A stretch of 52,898 bases of DNA from positions 1 to 52,898 of the forward strand of contig NZ_LDOV01000028.1 of the NCBI RefSeq assembly GCF_001029435.1, given 5' to 3'. This document shows positions 9,872 through 22,557 of the stretch, piece after piece. The notes beneath the pieces were generated by a model. That model had not been told where the DNA came from. It ran no database searches and saw only the letters and a program-made list of their open reading frames with translations. The first letter of the stretch is position 1; each line of letters begins with the position of its first letter. This DNA is from Photobacterium aphoticum. Its GTDB lineage: Bacteria > Pseudomonadota > Gammaproteobacteria > Enterobacterales > Vibrionaceae. Position numbers and translations under genes: made by a program.

Positions 9872-11161
9872 TTGTTTGACCGTTATGAATCCGGTGAGCA
9901 GGCAATTCTTGTTCATATCAACTTCACGCAAGAAGGGGAATGGGAAGATCTCAGCGAATTTGAAATGCTGGTCTCCTCTGCGGGAGTCAATACGCTACAG
10001 GTCGTGACCGGTAGTCGTAAAACTCCCCACCCTAAATATTACGTGGGCGAAGGTAAAGCACAGGAAATTGCCGAAGCAGTTCGGGCGTTAGACGCCGATA
10101 TTGTCATATTCAACCATTCTCTATCTCCAGCGCAAGAGCGAAATCTGGAGCAGATTTGCAAATGCCGCGTGCTTGATCGCACCGGTCTGATCTTGGACAT
10201 CTTCGCCCAGCGCGCGCGTACCCACGAGGGTAAGCTGCAGGTCGAGTTGGCCCAGTTGCGTCATATTTCCACTCGACTGATCCGCGGTTGGACGCACCTT
10301 GAGCGTCAGAAAGGCGGTATCGGCTTGCGTGGCCCAGGTGAAACCCAGTTGGAAACCGACCGTCGTTTGCTACGTGAACGGATCAAGACGATCTTGCGTC
10401 GCCTTGAGAAAGTGGCGAAGCAGCGAGATCAGGGCCGTCGCGCCCGTAACCGTGCGGAAATCCCAACGATTTCATTGGTGGGGTACACCAACGCCGGTAA
10501 ATCCACCTTGTTTAACCGTGTGACCAATGCCGGGGTATATGCCGCCGATCAGCTGTTTGCGACCTTGGATCCCACCTTGCGCAAAATTGAGGTGGCGGAT
10601 GTCGGTACCTCCATTTTGGCGGACACAGTTGGCTTTATTCGTCACTTGCCGCACGACTTGGTGGCGGCCTTTAAGGCCACGCTGAAAGAAACCCAAGAAG
10701 CAACGTTGTTGCTGCATGTGGTGGATGCCAGCGATGACCGTTTCCGTGAAAACATTGAGGCGGTAGACAGCGTACTGGAAGAAATTGAAGCCAGTGATGT
10801 GCCGACCTTGGTGGTCATGAACAAAATCGATAATCTGGAAGGCGCGACACCGCGTATTGAAAGAGACGATGAAGGCGTGCCACGTCGAGTGTGGGTTTCC
10901 GCGATGGAAGGGCAGGGTATTGACCTGCTGTTTGACGCGTTAACCGACTGCCTGTCTGGCACCATGGTAAAACACACGTTGTGCTTGCCGCCTCAGTATG
11001 TGGGCCGCTATCGCAGTAAGTTTTACCAGTTGGGCTGTATTGTTCATGAAGAATATGACCCGGATGGTAATCTCAAAATTGATATTCGTTTGCCGCTGGC
11101 AGAGTGGTCTCGCTTACAAAAAAGAGAAAGTACTTCGTTAGATGACTTTATCGTTGCTTAA
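9872..11161 (+). CDS. hflX: GTPase HflX
   Basis: The product, 429 residues, is a ribosome-binding GTPase that splits stalled or hibernating ribosomes. An N-terminal glycine-rich domain ([17 protein letters not shown]) is followed by the G domain with [21 protein letters not shown] and NKID. The family start MFDRY is encoded from a TTG codon with AAGGAG eight bases upstream; no ATG fits, so TTG is taken as the start. It begins 26 bases after hfq. Confidence 0.96.
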   Translation: MFDRYESGEQAILVHINFTQEGEWEDLSEFEMLVSSAGVNTLQVVTGSRKTPHPKYYVGEGKAQEIAEAVRALDADIVIFNHSLSPAQERNLEQICKCRVLDRTGLILDIFAQRARTHEGKLQVELAQLRHISTRLIRGWTHLERQKGGIGLRGPGETQLETDRRLLRERIKTILRRLEKVAKQRDQGRRARNRAEIPTISLVGYTNAGKSTLFNRVTNAGVYAADQLFATLDPTLRKIEVADVGTSILADTVGFIRHLPHDLVAAFKATLKETQEATLLLHVVDASDDRFRENIEAVDSVLEEIEASDVPTLVVMNKIDNLEGATPRIERDDEGVPRRVWVSAMEGQGIDLLFDALTDCLSGTMVKHTLCLPPQYVGRYRSKFYQLGCIVHEEYDPDGNLKIDIRLPLAEWSRLQKRESTSLDDFIVA

Positions 11162-11217
11162 TGGACTGCTAGAGTAAAAGAAAAACTGTCGTCATATCAT
11201 ATTGATGGAGTTCTATA

Positions 11218-12372
11218 ATGGCGTGGAATGAGCCTGGAAACAACGGTGGCCGTGATAAAGACCCTTGGGGGAATGACAATCGCGGTGGCCGTGAACAAGG
11301 TCCGCCGGATCTCGATGAAGTGTTTTCAAAGCTAAGTCGAAAGTTCGGTGGCGTATTTGGTAACAAAAAAGGGCCTTCAACCGGCGGCAGTGCTGCAGGT
11401 TTAGGGGTAGTGGCAGTATTGGCTGCGGCGGTGTGGGGTGTCTCCGGTTTCTATACTATCGGGGAAGCGGAGCGTGGTGTGGTACTGCGTTTCGGTCAAT
11501 ACCATGACACCGTGATGCCGGGTCTGAACTGGAAAGCCACGTTTATCGACCAAGTTACACCGGTAAACGTACAAGCGATCCGCTCTCTGAGCAGCTCCGG
11601 TTTGATGCTGACCAAAGACGAAAACGTTGTTCAGGTGGAAATGGACGTGCAGTACCGCGTGTCGGATCCAGAAAAATACTTGTATAGCGTGACGAACGCA
11701 GACAGCAGTCTGCGCCAGGCGACCGACTCAGCGTTGCGTGCCGTGATTGGTGACTCCACCATGGATCAGGCATTGACGACAGGTCGTCAGGAAATCCGTA
11801 CTTACACGCAAGAAGCGATTGACGCGATCATTAAAAACTACGACATGGGCCTGTTAGTGGTCGATGTGAACTTCCAGTCGGCACGTCCGCCTGAAGAAGT
11901 GAAAGATGCGTTTGATGACGTAATTGCTTCTCGAGAAGATGAAGTGCGTTACCTACGTGAAGCGGAAGCTTACCGTAATGACATTTTGCCAAAAGCGACC
12001 GGTCGTGCGGAACGTGTTCGTAATGATGCAGAAGGTTACTCTGAGCGCGTACTGAACGGTGCGAAGGGTGAAGTGGCACAGTTTGAAAAGCTGTTGCCTG
12101 AATACCTGGCTGCTGAGCAAGTGACCCGTGACCGTCTGTACCTGGAAACCATGGAACGCGTTTACGGCAACACCAGCAAAGTGATGGTGGACTCGTCGTC
12201 AAGCGGCAACCTGCTTTACCTGCCTCTGGATAAACTGATTAATCCTGAGCAGAAAGCGAGCCAGCCGAAAAATAGCACGAGTGGCAATTACGGCATCGAG
12301 CTAGAAACAGTGAAGCCCACTCCAGTGACCACGACTCCGCGTCCTGACACTGGCCGTCAAGGGAGATATTAA
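11218..12372 (+). CDS. hflK: FtsH modulator subunit HflK
   Basis: The product, 384 residues, is one half of the HflKC complex, an SPFH/Band-7 membrane assembly that cages the FtsH protease. The N terminus is glycine- and charge-rich and cytoplasmic (MAWNEPGNNGG), followed by one membrane segment around residues 60-80 and a periplasmic SPFH domain (VVLRFGQYHDTVMPGLNW). The Pro/Thr-rich C-terminal tail is variable. It lies two bases before hflC and 56 bases after hflX. Confidence 0.96.
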   Translation: MAWNEPGNNGGRDKDPWGNDNRGGREQGPPDLDEVFSKLSRKFGGVFGNKKGPSTGGSAAGLGVVAVLAAAVWGVSGFYTIGEAERGVVLRFGQYHDTVMPGLNWKATFIDQVTPVNVQAIRSLSSSGLMLTKDENVVQVEMDVQYRVSDPEKYLYSVTNADSSLRQATDSALRAVIGDSTMDQALTTGRQEIRTYTQEAIDAIIKNYDMGLLVVDVNFQSARPPEEVKDAFDDVIASREDEVRYLREAEAYRNDILPKATGRAERVRNDAEGYSERVLNGAKGEVAQFEKLLPEYLAAEQVTRDRLYLETMERVYGNTSKVMVDSSSSGNLLYLPLDKLINPEQKASQPKNSTSGNYGIELETVKPTPVTTTPRPDTGRQGRY

Positions 12373-12374
12373 TT

Positions 12375-13424
12375 ATGCGTAAGTTAATGGTCCCTGTGAT
12401 TGTGGTATTCATTGCCGCTTTGCTGATGTCCATGTTTGTGGTGAAAGAAGGCGAACGCGCGATCGTTTTCCGTTTTAGCAGTGCGCTAAAAGATGCCAAC
12501 AGCGACGTGGTAAAAGTGTACGAGCCGGGCCTGCATTTCAAACTGCCATTGTTTGATACTGCACGCTTGTTTGAAGCACGTATTCAGACCATGGATGATC
12601 AAGCTGACCGTTTCGTAACGTCTGAGAAAAAAGACGTGATCATTGATACTTACGTGAAGTGGCGTATCAAAGATTTTGACAAGTATTACAAAAGTACCAG
12701 TAATGACGTGTCAACGGCAGAAGGCCTGATGAAGCGTAAAGTGGTAGACAGCCTACGTGCTGAAATCGGTCTACGTGAAATCAAGCAGATTGTGTCTGGT
12801 CCTGAGCGTAAGAAGAAAGAAGGCGAAGCGACAGATACAGCTGTGACTGATACCGCAGCGGTAACGGATACCACGACAGATGCAGCAACCACGCTGCCTG
12901 CTGAAACGGTAGAAATGTTGGCAGAGGCTGAGAAGCCACTGAATGCGGTGGTGGAAGGTCAGCGTGATCAGATCATGGCAAACGTACTGGCTGACATCAA
13001 AGTCGGTTCGATGGAAGATTTGGGTGTGGAAATCGTCGATTTCCGTATCAAGAAAATCAACCTGCCTGACGAGATCAGTGAGTCGATTTACCAGCGTATG
13101 CGTGCAGAGCGTGAATCGGTAGCCCGTAAGCACCGTTCACAAGGCCGTGAGCAAGCAGAAGTACTGCGTGCGAAAGCCGACCTTGCTGTGACGCAAATTC
13201 TGTCAAACGCAAACCGTGATGCGTTAGTGGTACGCGGTGAAGCGGACGCTGAAGCAGCAGAGATTTACTCGGCAGCCTTTGGTAAGAACCCAGAGTTCTA
13301 CAACTTCCTGCGTTCACTGAAAGCGTACGAAAACAGCTTCAAGTCGAAGAACGATATTCTGGTTATCGACCCGAATACTGAATTCTTCAAGTACATGAAA
13401 GATGCACAAGGCACAGCAAACTAA
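12375..13424 (+). CDS. hflC: FtsH modulator subunit HflC
   Basis: The product, 349 residues, is the partner of HflK. A membrane anchor occupies residues 4-20 and the SPFH domain follows (ERAIVFRFSSAL ... YEPGLHFKLP). A Thr/Asp/Ala-rich insert near residues 150-180 repeats TDT; E. coli HflC also has a variable insert at this point, so it is probably a tolerated loop. The C terminus (NSFKSKNDILVIDP) matches the family. Confidence 0.96.
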   Translation: MRKLMVPVIVVFIAALLMSMFVVKEGERAIVFRFSSALKDANSDVVKVYEPGLHFKLPLFDTARLFEARIQTMDDQADRFVTSEKKDVIIDTYVKWRIKDFDKYYKSTSNDVSTAEGLMKRKVVDSLRAEIGLREIKQIVSGPERKKKEGEATDTAVTDTAAVTDTTTDAATTLPAETVEMLAEAEKPLNAVVEGQRDQIMANVLADIKVGSMEDLGVEIVDFRIKKINLPDEISESIYQRMRAERESVARKHRSQGREQAEVLRAKADLAVTQILSNANRDALVVRGEADAEAAEIYSAAFGKNPEFYNFLRSLKAYENSFKSKNDILVIDPNTEFFKYMKDAQGTAN

Positions 13425-13442
13425 TTGCCTGTTGCCACGATG

Positions 13443-13474
13443 AAAAAGCAAGACTTCGGTCTTGCTTTTTTTTT
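13443..13474 (+). terminator. Intrinsic terminator after hflC
   Basis: AAAGCAAGAC and GTCTTGCTTT pair around a TTCG tetraloop, followed by a run of T. It closes the long nnr-hflC transcription block. Confidence 0.92.
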
Positions 13475-13571
13475 GCCGCTCGTCAGGTGGAGGGCGGTAT
13501 ACTGCGGGCAAAGGGCGTGGAAAGATGGGGAACCATATCACGCGGAATCATCACAGAGAGGCACTGCAATA

Positions 13572-13766
13572 ATGGATAAGGCATTTTGGATGGCACTGGG
13601 ATTGGTCTTGGTGTTTGAAGGACTTGGGCCGTTGCTGGCGCCGAAGGGCTGGCGTGAGATGGTGAGCCAGCTGAGTCAGCAAGATGACAACAACCTGCGC
13701 CGCATCGGGGGCTGCCTGGTGGTGGCGGGCAGTGTCATCGCCTATATGATGTACACTAGTATGTAA
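13572..13766 (+). CDS. DUF2065 small membrane protein (YjeT-like)
   Basis: The product, 64 residues, is a small inner-membrane protein of the DUF2065 family; its function is unknown. It has two hydrophobic segments, FWMALGLVLVFEGLGPLLAP near the start and RIGGCLVVAGSVIAYMMY at the end. An open frame extends upstream to 13425, but that part overlaps the hflC terminator, so I chose the ATG at 13572, which gives the family length. Its position between hflC and purA matches E. coli yjeT. Confidence 0.88.
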   Translation: MDKAFWMALGLVLVFEGLGPLLAPKGWREMVSQLSQQDDNNLRRIGGCLVVAGSVIAYMMYTSM

Positions 13767-13850
13767 ATCGCACTGACACCTAAGCGTGACCGTGTTCCTG
13801 GCGAAAACGCGGTCATGGTTAAAAAATGACTGCACGGCAACGTGTAAAGG

Positions 13851-15206
<1,356 letters not shown>

Positions 15207-15233
15207 TGCCTGACTGAGGTCATGCTGATGAAT

Positions 15234-15263
15234 GAAAAGCCAACCGCACGGTTGGCTTTTTTT
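15234..15263 (+). terminator. Intrinsic terminator after purA
   Basis: AAAAGCCAACC pairs with GGTTGGCTTTT around a short loop, with a T run. Confidence 0.9.
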
Positions 15264-15337
15264 ATACCTGCGAATCTTCCCTAAAGTTGGCCGCCCGTTG
15301 GCCGATACAACTCTCACGTTCCCAAAGAGAGTGCTCG

Positions 15338-15967
15338 ATGTTGTTGCGTCCCTTGTTACTTGCGTTGACCATGCTGACTGCTGTCCCTGCTTTTGCCGTT
15401 GATACGGTAGGGGAAGCGGTGCCTGTGTATACCGAGAATGCCTTGAGCCGCATGTTTGACACGAACACCCACCTGCAACGGGTGAAGGCGGACGATTGCC
15501 AGTTGGTGCAAGACATTGAAGCGCGCGCCATTCGGGTGGAATCACCGTCTTACCAGTTTTTGTACGGTGATATGCTGGCCTGGGGGGTGTGTGTCACGCG
15601 TGATGTGGAGCTGGGTGTGTACTACATGCAGTTAGCCGCGCAGCAAGGCTCACCCGCAGCACTGGAACAGTTGGGGCGCTATTACGCCCAAGGAACACTG
15701 GTGCAGCAAGATCAGGAACGCGCCATCCCGTATTTGCGAGAAGCTGCCGCGATGGGCAATGTGAATGCCCGGATTCAATTGGCCGAATTACTGTTGCGTG
15801 ATTACGGCAGTCCGCTGGACTTTGAAGACGCTTACCGTTGGTTGTATCACACCGTGACGGGCAACAAGCGTACCCACATCAAAATCGCCCGTTTGCGTCA
15901 GGGGCTGGAAAACCGTATGCCAGCCAATGTGATTGCCCGCGCCAAGCGCCGTGATGCCTTCTGGTAA
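15338..15967 (+). CDS. motX: Sodium-driven polar flagellar motor protein MotX
   Basis: The product, 209 residues, fits MotX, the T-ring protein that with MotY helps place the PomAB sodium stators in vibrio polar flagella. It has a signal peptide ending near AFA and Sel1-type repeats (GSPAALEQLGRYYAQG, MGNVNARIQLAELLL). The segments KADDCQLV, YGDMLAWGVCV and the C-terminal ARAKRRDAFW are typical. I chose the ATG at 15338 because it starts the signal peptide directly. In vibrios motX also follows purA. MotY and the stator genes are not in this window. Confidence 0.9.
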   Translation: MLLRPLLLALTMLTAVPAFAVDTVGEAVPVYTENALSRMFDTNTHLQRVKADDCQLVQDIEARAIRVESPSYQFLYGDMLAWGVCVTRDVELGVYYMQLAAQQGSPAALEQLGRYYAQGTLVQQDQERAIPYLREAAAMGNVNARIQLAELLLRDYGSPLDFEDAYRWLYHTVTGNKRTHIKIARLRQGLENRMPANVIARAKRRDAFW

Positions 15968-16007
15968 CCGATCTTATTCCCAGCGCAGTCAGCCATTATA
16001 TGAGACA

Positions 16008-16040
16008 TAAAAAAAGAGAAGCCGTTGCTTCTCTTTTTGC
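16008..16040 (+). terminator. Terminator between motX and hmp
   Basis: AAAAAGAGAAGC pairs with GCTTCTCTTTTT around CGTT. A and T tracts on both sides make it able to serve motX and the convergent hmp. Confidence 0.88.
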
Positions 16041-16100
16041 GTTTGTTTCTCTTGTTGTGCCCGCTGCTATGCTCGGGCTTAGTACAACGAGAAGCCGTGT

Positions 16101-17285
16101 TTACAGCACTTTGTGGGGACCGAAACACTCATAGTGCAGCTGGCTTTCTTGTACGCCCATCGCCAACAGTTGCTGAGCGACAGACTGCATGAACCCAACC
16201 GGACCACAGAAGTAATACTGCATGTCAGGGGTATCCAGCAACGCCGCCACGGCGTTCAGATCCATCATACCTGTGAATTGATAATCGGTGCCGAGAGTAT
16301 CGCTGGCCTGTGGATCGCGATACCAGGTGTGGCTGCTGAAATGATCATGCGTTGTGGTCAGGGCTGATACGTGATCGCGGAAGGCATGGTGAGCGCCATC
16401 TTCGGCGGCATGCAGCCAGTGCACCGGTGCCTGATGGGCCGTCAAACTTTCCAGCATCGACAGGGTCGGGGTCAGGCCGACACCGGCTGAAATCAATACC
16501 ACTGGCGTGGTCGGCGCTACCTCCAAGAAAAAGTCACCGGCGGGTGGCACTACATGCAGCACATCGCCGACTTGAACGTGCTGGTGGAGGTAAGTCGACA
16601 CACGTCCGCCGTCTTCTTGTTTCACGGCGATGCGGTAGTGATCGCCCTGTGGCGCTGACGCGCAGCTGTACTGGCGGATCTCCTGATAGTCAAAATCCTC
16701 CGGCTTAAGGTACAGGCCCAGATATTGACCCGGTTTGAACGGGGCGACCTGGCCGCCGTCACACGGGGTCAGGGTAAAGCGGGTGATCACCGCACTTTCT
16801 TGCACTTTTTCACTCACCACAAACGGGCGCAAGCCTTGCCAGCCGCCCGATTGTGCGGCGTTGTCGGCGTAAATGGCCGCTTCACGCGCAATGAAAATGT
16901 CGGCCAAGACGCCATAGGCTTCTCCCCACGCATCCAATACCTCTTGGCCTGGCGAGAGCAGCTCATCAATGGTGGCCAGCAGGTGCCCGCCGACAATGGC
17001 ATATTGCTCGGCGGTGATCAAAAAGCTGGTGTGCTTCTGGGCAATTTTTTCGACCGCTGGCAGAAGGGCAGCCAGATTGTCGATGTGGGTGGCATAGGCG
17101 CAAATGGCATTGAACAGGGCTTCACGCTGATCCCCATTACGCTGATTGCTCATGTTGAAAATGTCTTTGAGCTCAGGGTTATGGTGGAACATGCGCTCGT
17201 AGAAATGCGCCGTCAGGGCGGGCCCGGTTTGAGCAACGGCCGGGGTGGTAGCTTTGATAATCGCGATAGTTTCTGGGCTGAGCAT
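16101..17285 (-). CDS. hmp: Flavohemoprotein Hmp (nitric oxide dioxygenase)
   Basis: The product, 394 residues, oxidises nitric oxide to nitrate with NADPH. A globin domain (about 1-140) has the proximal-histidine region [20 protein letters not shown] ferredoxin-reductase FAD domain has RQYSCASAP, and an NAD domain has [15 protein letters not shown]. Length matches the family. It is divergent from nsrR, with an NsrR-like palindrome about 20 bases before the start codon, so repression relieved by nitric oxide is expected. Confidence 0.97.
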   Translation of the reverse strand: MLSPETIAIIKATTPAVAQTGPALTAHFYERMFHHNPELKDIFNMSNQRNGDQREALFNAICAYATHIDNLAALLPAVEKIAQKHTSFLITAEQYAIVGGHLLATIDELLSPGQEVLDAWGEAYGVLADIFIAREAAIYADNAAQSGGWQGLRPFVVSEKVQESAVITRFTLTPCDGGQVAPFKPGQYLGLYLKPEDFDYQEIRQYSCASAPQGDHYRIAVKQEDGGRVSTYLHQHVQVGDVLHVVPPAGDFFLEVAPTTPVVLISAGVGLTPTLSMLESLTAHQAPVHWLHAAEDGAHHAFRDHVSALTTTHDHFSSHTWYRDPQASDTLGTDYQFTGMMDLNAVAALLDTPDMQYYFCGPVGFMQSVAQQLLAMGVQESQLHYECFGPHKVL

Positions 17286-17304
17286 GGTGTTACCTTTTTA
17301 ATTG

Positions 17305-17321
17305 TTGTATTTTTAATGCAT
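17305..17321. promoter_or_regulatory. Probable NsrR operator between hmp and nsrR
   Basis: The 17-base sequence TTGTATTTTTAATGCAT fits the gammaproteobacterial NsrR pattern ATGTATTT-n-AAATRCAT with a few mismatches. Its place just upstream of hmp and divergent nsrR supports repression of hmp and perhaps autoregulation. Confidence 0.65.
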
Positions 17322-17391
17322 GTTATAACTTGTATCGTATCTATATCTTTTAGTCAATATCCAGATTAAAATGCCACCAGGAGGAGTTATT

Positions 17392-17823
17392 GTGCAGCTG
17401 ACAAGTTTTACCGATTACGGCCTGCGTGCCCTGATTTACCTCGCGACCCTGCCACAAGGGGAGCTGGCGAGCATCACCAAAGTGACCGAAGTGTACGGGG
17501 TGTCCCGTAACCATATGGTGAAGATCATCAACAAGCTTGGCCAACTGGGGTATGTCGAGACCGTACGTGGCAAAAATGGTGGGATCCGTTTAGGCAAACC
17601 TGCCGATCAGATAGTAATTGGAGACGTTGTCCGGGCGATAGAACCCCTGCAGATAGTGAATTGCAGTGAAGCGTTCTGCCACATTACCCCAGCCTGCCGC
17701 CTGAAAGGCATGTTGTTTTCCGCGCGCCAAGCGTTCTTGGCCGAATTGGATCAGCACACCCTCGCCAGCTTGATTGACGATAATCTGCCTTTGCGTGCGT
17801 TGCTGGATCAGCCGATTGATTAA
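17392..17823 (+). CDS. nsrR: Nitric-oxide-sensing repressor NsrR
   Basis: The product, 143 residues, is an Rrf2-family regulator with an iron-sulfur cluster that is destroyed by nitric oxide. The N-terminal winged helix begins [18 protein letters not shown] and includes [14 protein letters not shown]. The three cluster cysteines appear in [23 protein letters not shown] at 17392 with AGGAGG seven bases upstream gives the family start; an ATG at 17371 would place that ribosome site inside the gene. Confidence 0.96.
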   Translation: MQLTSFTDYGLRALIYLATLPQGELASITKVTEVYGVSRNHMVKIINKLGQLGYVETVRGKNGGIRLGKPADQIVIGDVVRAIEPLQIVNCSEAFCHITPACRLKGMLFSARQAFLAELDQHTLASLIDDNLPLRALLDQPID

Positions 17824-17944
17824 TCGCAGCACCCATCAATAACTTCTCTACCTAAGGGGAGCCGAGAATTTCGACCTGGCTCCCGTCTGTTCACCCATGG
17901 CCTAGATATACTACAGTTATAACTTCGCCAACTTGGATCAAATT

Positions 17945-20515
17945 ATGTCAAAAGGTACTACCGATTTACCGGTCGACCCTTTTCGCGATCGCGAAGCTTC
18001 AAACTACGAAAACCCGATCCCTAGCCGAGAAATGCTGCTAGAAGTGATCCGTGGGTTTTCCACCCCAATCAGCCGCGATCAGCTTTTTGCCGAGCTTAAG
18101 CTCGAAGGTGATGACCAGTACGAAGGCTTACGCCGTCGTCTGCGTGCAATGGAACGCGATGGCCAACTGATTTTTACTCGTCGCCAATGTTACGCCCTGC
18201 CAGAACGTCTGGATCTGATTAAAGGCCATGTGATTGGTCACCGTGATGGTTTTGGCTTCCTGCGTCCTGAAGGCACCAATGCCAAAGAAGACGATTTACT
18301 GCTTCCACATCACCAGATGCGTGGTGTGATCCATGGCGATTACATTCTGGCGCAAGTAGCCGGAACGGATAAGCGCGGTCGCCGAGAAGGCCGTGTCGTA
18401 CGTGTATTGAAACACTACGAAGGCCAAATTGTCGGTCGCTTCTTTATTGAAGACGGCATGGGCTACGTGGTGCCGGATGATTCCCGCATCGCACAGGATA
18501 TCGTGATCCCGAATGAGCATCGTATGGGTGCCCGTATGGGTAACGTCGTGGTGGTGGAAATCAACCAGCGTGCCACCCGTCAGTACAACGCCATGGGTAA
18601 AGTGGTGGAAGTGCTGGGCGAGAGCATGGCGCCGGGCATGGAAATTGAAATTGCCCTGCGTACCCACGACATTCCGCATGAATGGCCATCGGAAGTCGAG
18701 AAACAAATTCAAGGCTTGGGCGAAGAAGTGCCTGAGTCTGCCAAGCAAGGCCGCGTGGATCTGCGCAACCTGCCACTGGTGACCATTGATGGCGAAGATG
18801 CCCGTGACTTTGATGACGCCGTGTACTGTGAGCGTAAAAAGTCGGGTGGCTGGCGCTTGTGGGTAGCGATTGCCGATGTAAGTTACTACGTGCGTCCGGG
18901 TACCGCGTTGGATAACGAAGCGGTGAAGCGCGGTAACTCCGTGTACTTCCCGTCACAAGTGATCCCGATGCTGCCGGAAGTGCTGTCAAACGGCTTATGT
19001 TCACTGAACCCGCAGGTGGATCGCCTGTGTATGGTGTGTGAGATGACCATTTCAGATGCCGGTAAGCTGTCGGGTTACAAGCATTACGAAGCGGTGATGA
19101 ATTCCCACGCGCGTCTGACGTACACCAAAGTCAGCAAAATGCTGGACGGTGACGAAGAGTTACGTGAGCGTTATGCGCCATTAGTGCCGCACCTGGAAGA
19201 GTTGTACAGCATGTACAAAGTCCTGAAAGGCGCGCGTGAAGAACGTGGTGCGATTGAATTTGAAACGGTGGAAACCCAGTTCATTTTCAATGCCGACCGT
19301 AAGATTGACCGCATTGTGCCGGCAGAGCGTAACGATGCGCACAAGATCATCGAAGAATGTATGATTTTGGCCAACATCGCCTCTGCCCGCTTTGTGGAAA
19401 AAGCCAAAGAGCCAGCGTTGTACCGCATCCATGATGTACCGGGCGAAGAGCGCTTGATGGCGTTCCGTGACTTTTTGGGTGAGTTGAGCCTGCAGTTGTC
19501 GGGTGGCTTGGAGCCATCACCAAAAGACTACGCAGCGCTGGCGCACATGATCCAGAACCGTCCGGACAAAGAGCTGATCCAAACCATGCTGCTGCGCTCG
19601 ATGAAGCAAGCGGTGTATCAGGCTGATAATATCGGCCACTTTGGTTTGGCGCTGAGCCAGTACGCGCACTTTACCTCACCGATCCGTCGTTACCCGGATC
19701 TGACCTTGCACCGTGCGCTGAAGTACCTGATTGCCAAGCAAGCGGGTGAGAACACCGAGCGTTGGACACCAACCGGTGGCTACCATTACTCGTTTGACGA
19801 GATGGACACGCTGGGCGAGCAGTGCTCGATGACGGAGCGCCGTGCCGATGACGCAACCCGTGATGTGGCCGACTGGCTGAAGTGTGAGTACATGCAGGAT
19901 CACGTCGGTGATGAGTTTGATGGCGTGATTGCGAACGTGACCGGCTTTGGTTTCTTCGTGCGTCTGAACGAGCTGAACATCGACGGTCTGGTGCATATCT
20001 CTAACCTGGCGAACGACTACTACCAGTACGATCCGATCGGCCAGCGTCTGATTGGTGATAACTCCGGTCAGGTGTACCGCTTGGGCGATACGGTGAAAGT
20101 GAAGGTGGCCTCAATTAACCTGAACGATCGCCAGATTGACTTTGATATTGTGGGCAGCACCCGCAAACCTCGCGGTGCCGGTAAAACGGCGAAAAACCGT
20201 GAGAAGCGCGGTGAGCAGAGCCGTACGCCAAAACAGCGTATGCGCAAAGCGGAAGGCATGCAGCGTCAGAGCCTGAAAGTGTACCGCGTCGAAGAGGGCG
20301 AAGCGCAGCAAGAGCAGCGTGCTAAGTCGAAAAAAGAACGCACGTCAGTACGCCAGAAGCTAAAAGCCGGCGCGATCCCGAAATTGGAAGGCGATAAAGC
20401 CCCAGCGGGCCGCAAGCATGATGCGGATGCTGACAAACCTAAGCACAAGAAAAAGACCAAAGCGCGCAAGAAGCAGCGTGCAGGTAAAAAAGAACGAGCA
20501 GCAAAGAAGAAATAA
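17945..20515 (+). CDS. rnr: Ribonuclease R
   Basis: The product, 856 residues, is a 3'-5' exoribonuclease that degrades structured RNA and defective rRNA and tRNA. In order it has an N-terminal winged helix ([13 protein letters not shown]), cold-shock domains, an RNB catalytic domain with [13 protein letters not shown], an S1 domain ([21 protein letters not shown]) and a long Lys/Arg-rich tail. The first ATG at 17945 is preferred over an upstream in-frame TTG at 17933. It is followed three bases later by rlmB, the usual pair. Confidence 0.97.
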   Translation: MSKGTTDLPVDPFRDREASNYENPIPSREMLLEVIRGFSTPISRDQLFAELKLEGDDQYEGLRRRLRAMERDGQLIFTRRQCYALPERLDLIKGHVIGHRDGFGFLRPEGTNAKEDDLLLPHHQMRGVIHGDYILAQVAGTDKRGRREGRVVRVLKHYEGQIVGRFFIEDGMGYVVPDDSRIAQDIVIPNEHRMGARMGNVVVVEINQRATRQYNAMGKVVEVLGESMAPGMEIEIALRTHDIPHEWPSEVEKQIQGLGEEVPESAKQGRVDLRNLPLVTIDGEDARDFDDAVYCERKKSGGWRLWVAIADVSYYVRPGTALDNEAVKRGNSVYFPSQVIPMLPEVLSNGLCSLNPQVDRLCMVCEMTISDAGKLSGYKHYEAVMNSHARLTYTKVSKMLDGDEELRERYAPLVPHLEELYSMYKVLKGAREERGAIEFETVETQFIFNADRKIDRIVPAERNDAHKIIEECMILANIASARFVEKAKEPALYRIHDVPGEERLMAFRDFLGELSLQLSGGLEPSPKDYAALAHMIQNRPDKELIQTMLLRSMKQAVYQADNIGHFGLALSQYAHFTSPIRRYPDLTLHRALKYLIAKQAGENTERWTPTGGYHYSFDEMDTLGEQCSMTERRADDATRDVADWLKCEYMQDHVGDEFDGVIANVTGFGFFVRLNELNIDGLVHISNLANDYYQYDPIGQRLIGDNSGQVYRLGDTVKVKVASINLNDRQIDFDIVGSTRKPRGAGKTAKNREKRGEQSRTPKQRMRKAEGMQRQSLKVYRVEEGEAQQEQRAKSKKERTSVRQKLKAGAIPKLEGDKAPAGRKHDADADKPKHKKKTKARKKQRAGKKERAAKKK

Positions 20516-20518
20516 ACC

Positions 20519-21253
20519 ATGAGTAATGACATGATTTTCGGCATTCATGCCGTGAACGCAGTACTGGCGTCAGACCCATCTCGCTTCATTGAAGTGTTTG
20601 TACTGAAAGACCGTCAGGATGAGCGTCTGCTGCCAGTGATCAACGAACTGCAAATGTTGGGGATCACCATGCAACAAGCAGGCCGCAAAGCGTTGGATGA
20701 CAAAGTGAAAGGCGCGTCACATCAAGGCATCGTGGCACGTGTACGTCCGGGTAAGCAGTACAATGAAAACGACCTGGATGACTTGTTGGCGGGCAAAGAA
20801 AACCCACTGCTGTTGGTGTTAGATGGCGTGACCGATCCCCACAACCTGGGGGCTTGTCTGCGTAATGCGGATGCTGCCGGTGCGGTGGCGGTGATTGTGC
20901 CGAAAGACCGTTCAGCCCAACTGAATGCGACCGCGAGCAAGGTCGCGTGTGGCGCGGCAGAAATCATGCCGTTGGTACGCGTAACCAACCTGGCGCGTAC
21001 ATTGCGTGCGTTGCAAGACAAAGGCGTCTGGGTTGTCGGTACGGCGGGTGAAGCCACCCATGATATCTACCAGAGCAAGCTGACCGGTCCGCTAGCGATT
21101 GTGATGGGCGCAGAAGGGGAAGGCATGCGTCGCCTGACCCGTGAAACCTGTGATGATCTGATCAAAATCCCAATGGCAGGTTCGGTATCCAGCCTGAACG
21201 TGTCGGTGGCAACAGGTATCTGCCTGTTTGAAGCAGTGCGTCAGCGTCAGTAA
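20519..21253 (+). CDS. rlmB: 23S rRNA (guanosine-2'-O)-methyltransferase RlmB
   Basis: The product, 244 residues, methylates G2251 (E. coli numbering) in 23S rRNA. It belongs to the SpoU/SPOUT class, with an N-terminal substrate-binding domain ([15 protein letters not shown]) and knot motifs [24 protein letters not shown] and [15 protein letters not shown]. The start lies three bases after the rnr stop, so translation is probably coupled. Confidence 0.97.
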   Translation: MSNDMIFGIHAVNAVLASDPSRFIEVFVLKDRQDERLLPVINELQMLGITMQQAGRKALDDKVKGASHQGIVARVRPGKQYNENDLDDLLAGKENPLLLVLDGVTDPHNLGACLRNADAAGAVAVIVPKDRSAQLNATASKVACGAAEIMPLVRVTNLARTLRALQDKGVWVVGTAGEATHDIYQSKLTGPLAIVMGAEGEGMRRLTRETCDDLIKIPMAGSVSSLNVSVATGICLFEAVRQRQ

Positions 21254-21279
21254 TTGACGTTGCCCATTGTCTGAATAAC

Positions 21280-21315
21280 AACCGGTGTTGCGCGTGGCGT
21301 GACACCGGTTTTTTT
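21280..21315 (+). terminator. Intrinsic terminator after rlmB
   Basis: AACCGGTGT pairs with ACACCGGTT across a 13-base GC-rich loop, followed by a T run. Confidence 0.85.
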
Positions 21316-21494
21316 ATGCCTGCGCGCCGGGGTGTCAGTCGCGACAAAAATCAGGCAAGCCCTGTGCCCTCTGGGATGTGGACGTCTATCTGTCTGAATA
21401 GCCAAGGCGATTGTGTTGGCAAGATATCTTCATCTCGGGCTGAAAATTCGCTTGCTTAAATTGTCCATTCTCTATACTATTCTGCCTCCAAATT

Positions 21495-21539
21495 CTCGGT
21501 TATTTTTCTTTAGTTCCTTGCTTCTCCTGGATGACCGAG
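21495..21539 (+). promoter_or_regulatory. Possible S6:S18 autoregulatory leader stem of rpsF
   Basis: CTCGGT at 21495-21500 pairs with ACCGAG at 21534-21539, about 40 bases before the rpsF start codon. Leaders that bind the S6:S18 complex through a CCG-containing stem are known upstream of rpsF in many bacteria. The pairing is seen; the assignment to that family is inference and was not tested against a covariance model. Confidence 0.35.
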
Positions 21540-21577
21540 CCAAATAGAGAAGCTGAATAATCCGTAAGGAGCAACCC

Positions 21578-21967
21578 ATGCGTCATTACGAAATCGTATT
21601 CATGGTGCACCCAGATCAGAGCGAGCAAGTTGCTGGCATGATCGAGCGCTACACTGGTGCAATCAAAGATTCTGGTGGTCAGATTCACCGTCTAGAAGAT
21701 TGGGGCCGTCGTCAAATGGCTTACCCAATCAACAAACTGCACAAAGCACACTACGTTCTAATGAACGTTGAAGCTGAGCAGTCTGTAATTGACGAGCTAG
21801 AGTCTAACTTCCGCTTCAACGATGCTGTGATCCGTAACATGATCATGCGCACTAAAGGCGCTATCACTGAGCCATCTCCAATGATGAAGGCTAAAGAAGA
21901 GCGTATTTCTAAGCGTGAAGAGCGTACAGAAACTGCACAGTCTGAAGACGAAGCAGCAGCTGAGTAA
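21578..21967 (+). CDS. rpsF: 30S ribosomal protein S6
   Basis: The product, 129 residues, binds the central domain of 16S rRNA together with S18. It starts [18 protein letters not shown] and has [21 protein letters not shown], with an acidic C-terminal tail ending in EDEAAAE. A strong TAAGGAG site precedes it. It is the first gene of rpsF-priB-rpsR-rplI, and leucine CTA codons are frequent. Confidence 0.98.
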   Translation: MRHYEIVFMVHPDQSEQVAGMIERYTGAIKDSGGQIHRLEDWGRRQMAYPINKLHKAHYVLMNVEAEQSVIDELESNFRFNDAVIRNMIMRTKGAITEPSPMMKAKEERISKREERTETAQSEDEAAAE

Positions 21968-21973
21968 TAACGA

Positions 21974-22520
<547 letters not shown>

Positions 22521-22557
22521 TCGGTAGCGGTTTAATTAAGTTTAAGAGGACAAGATA

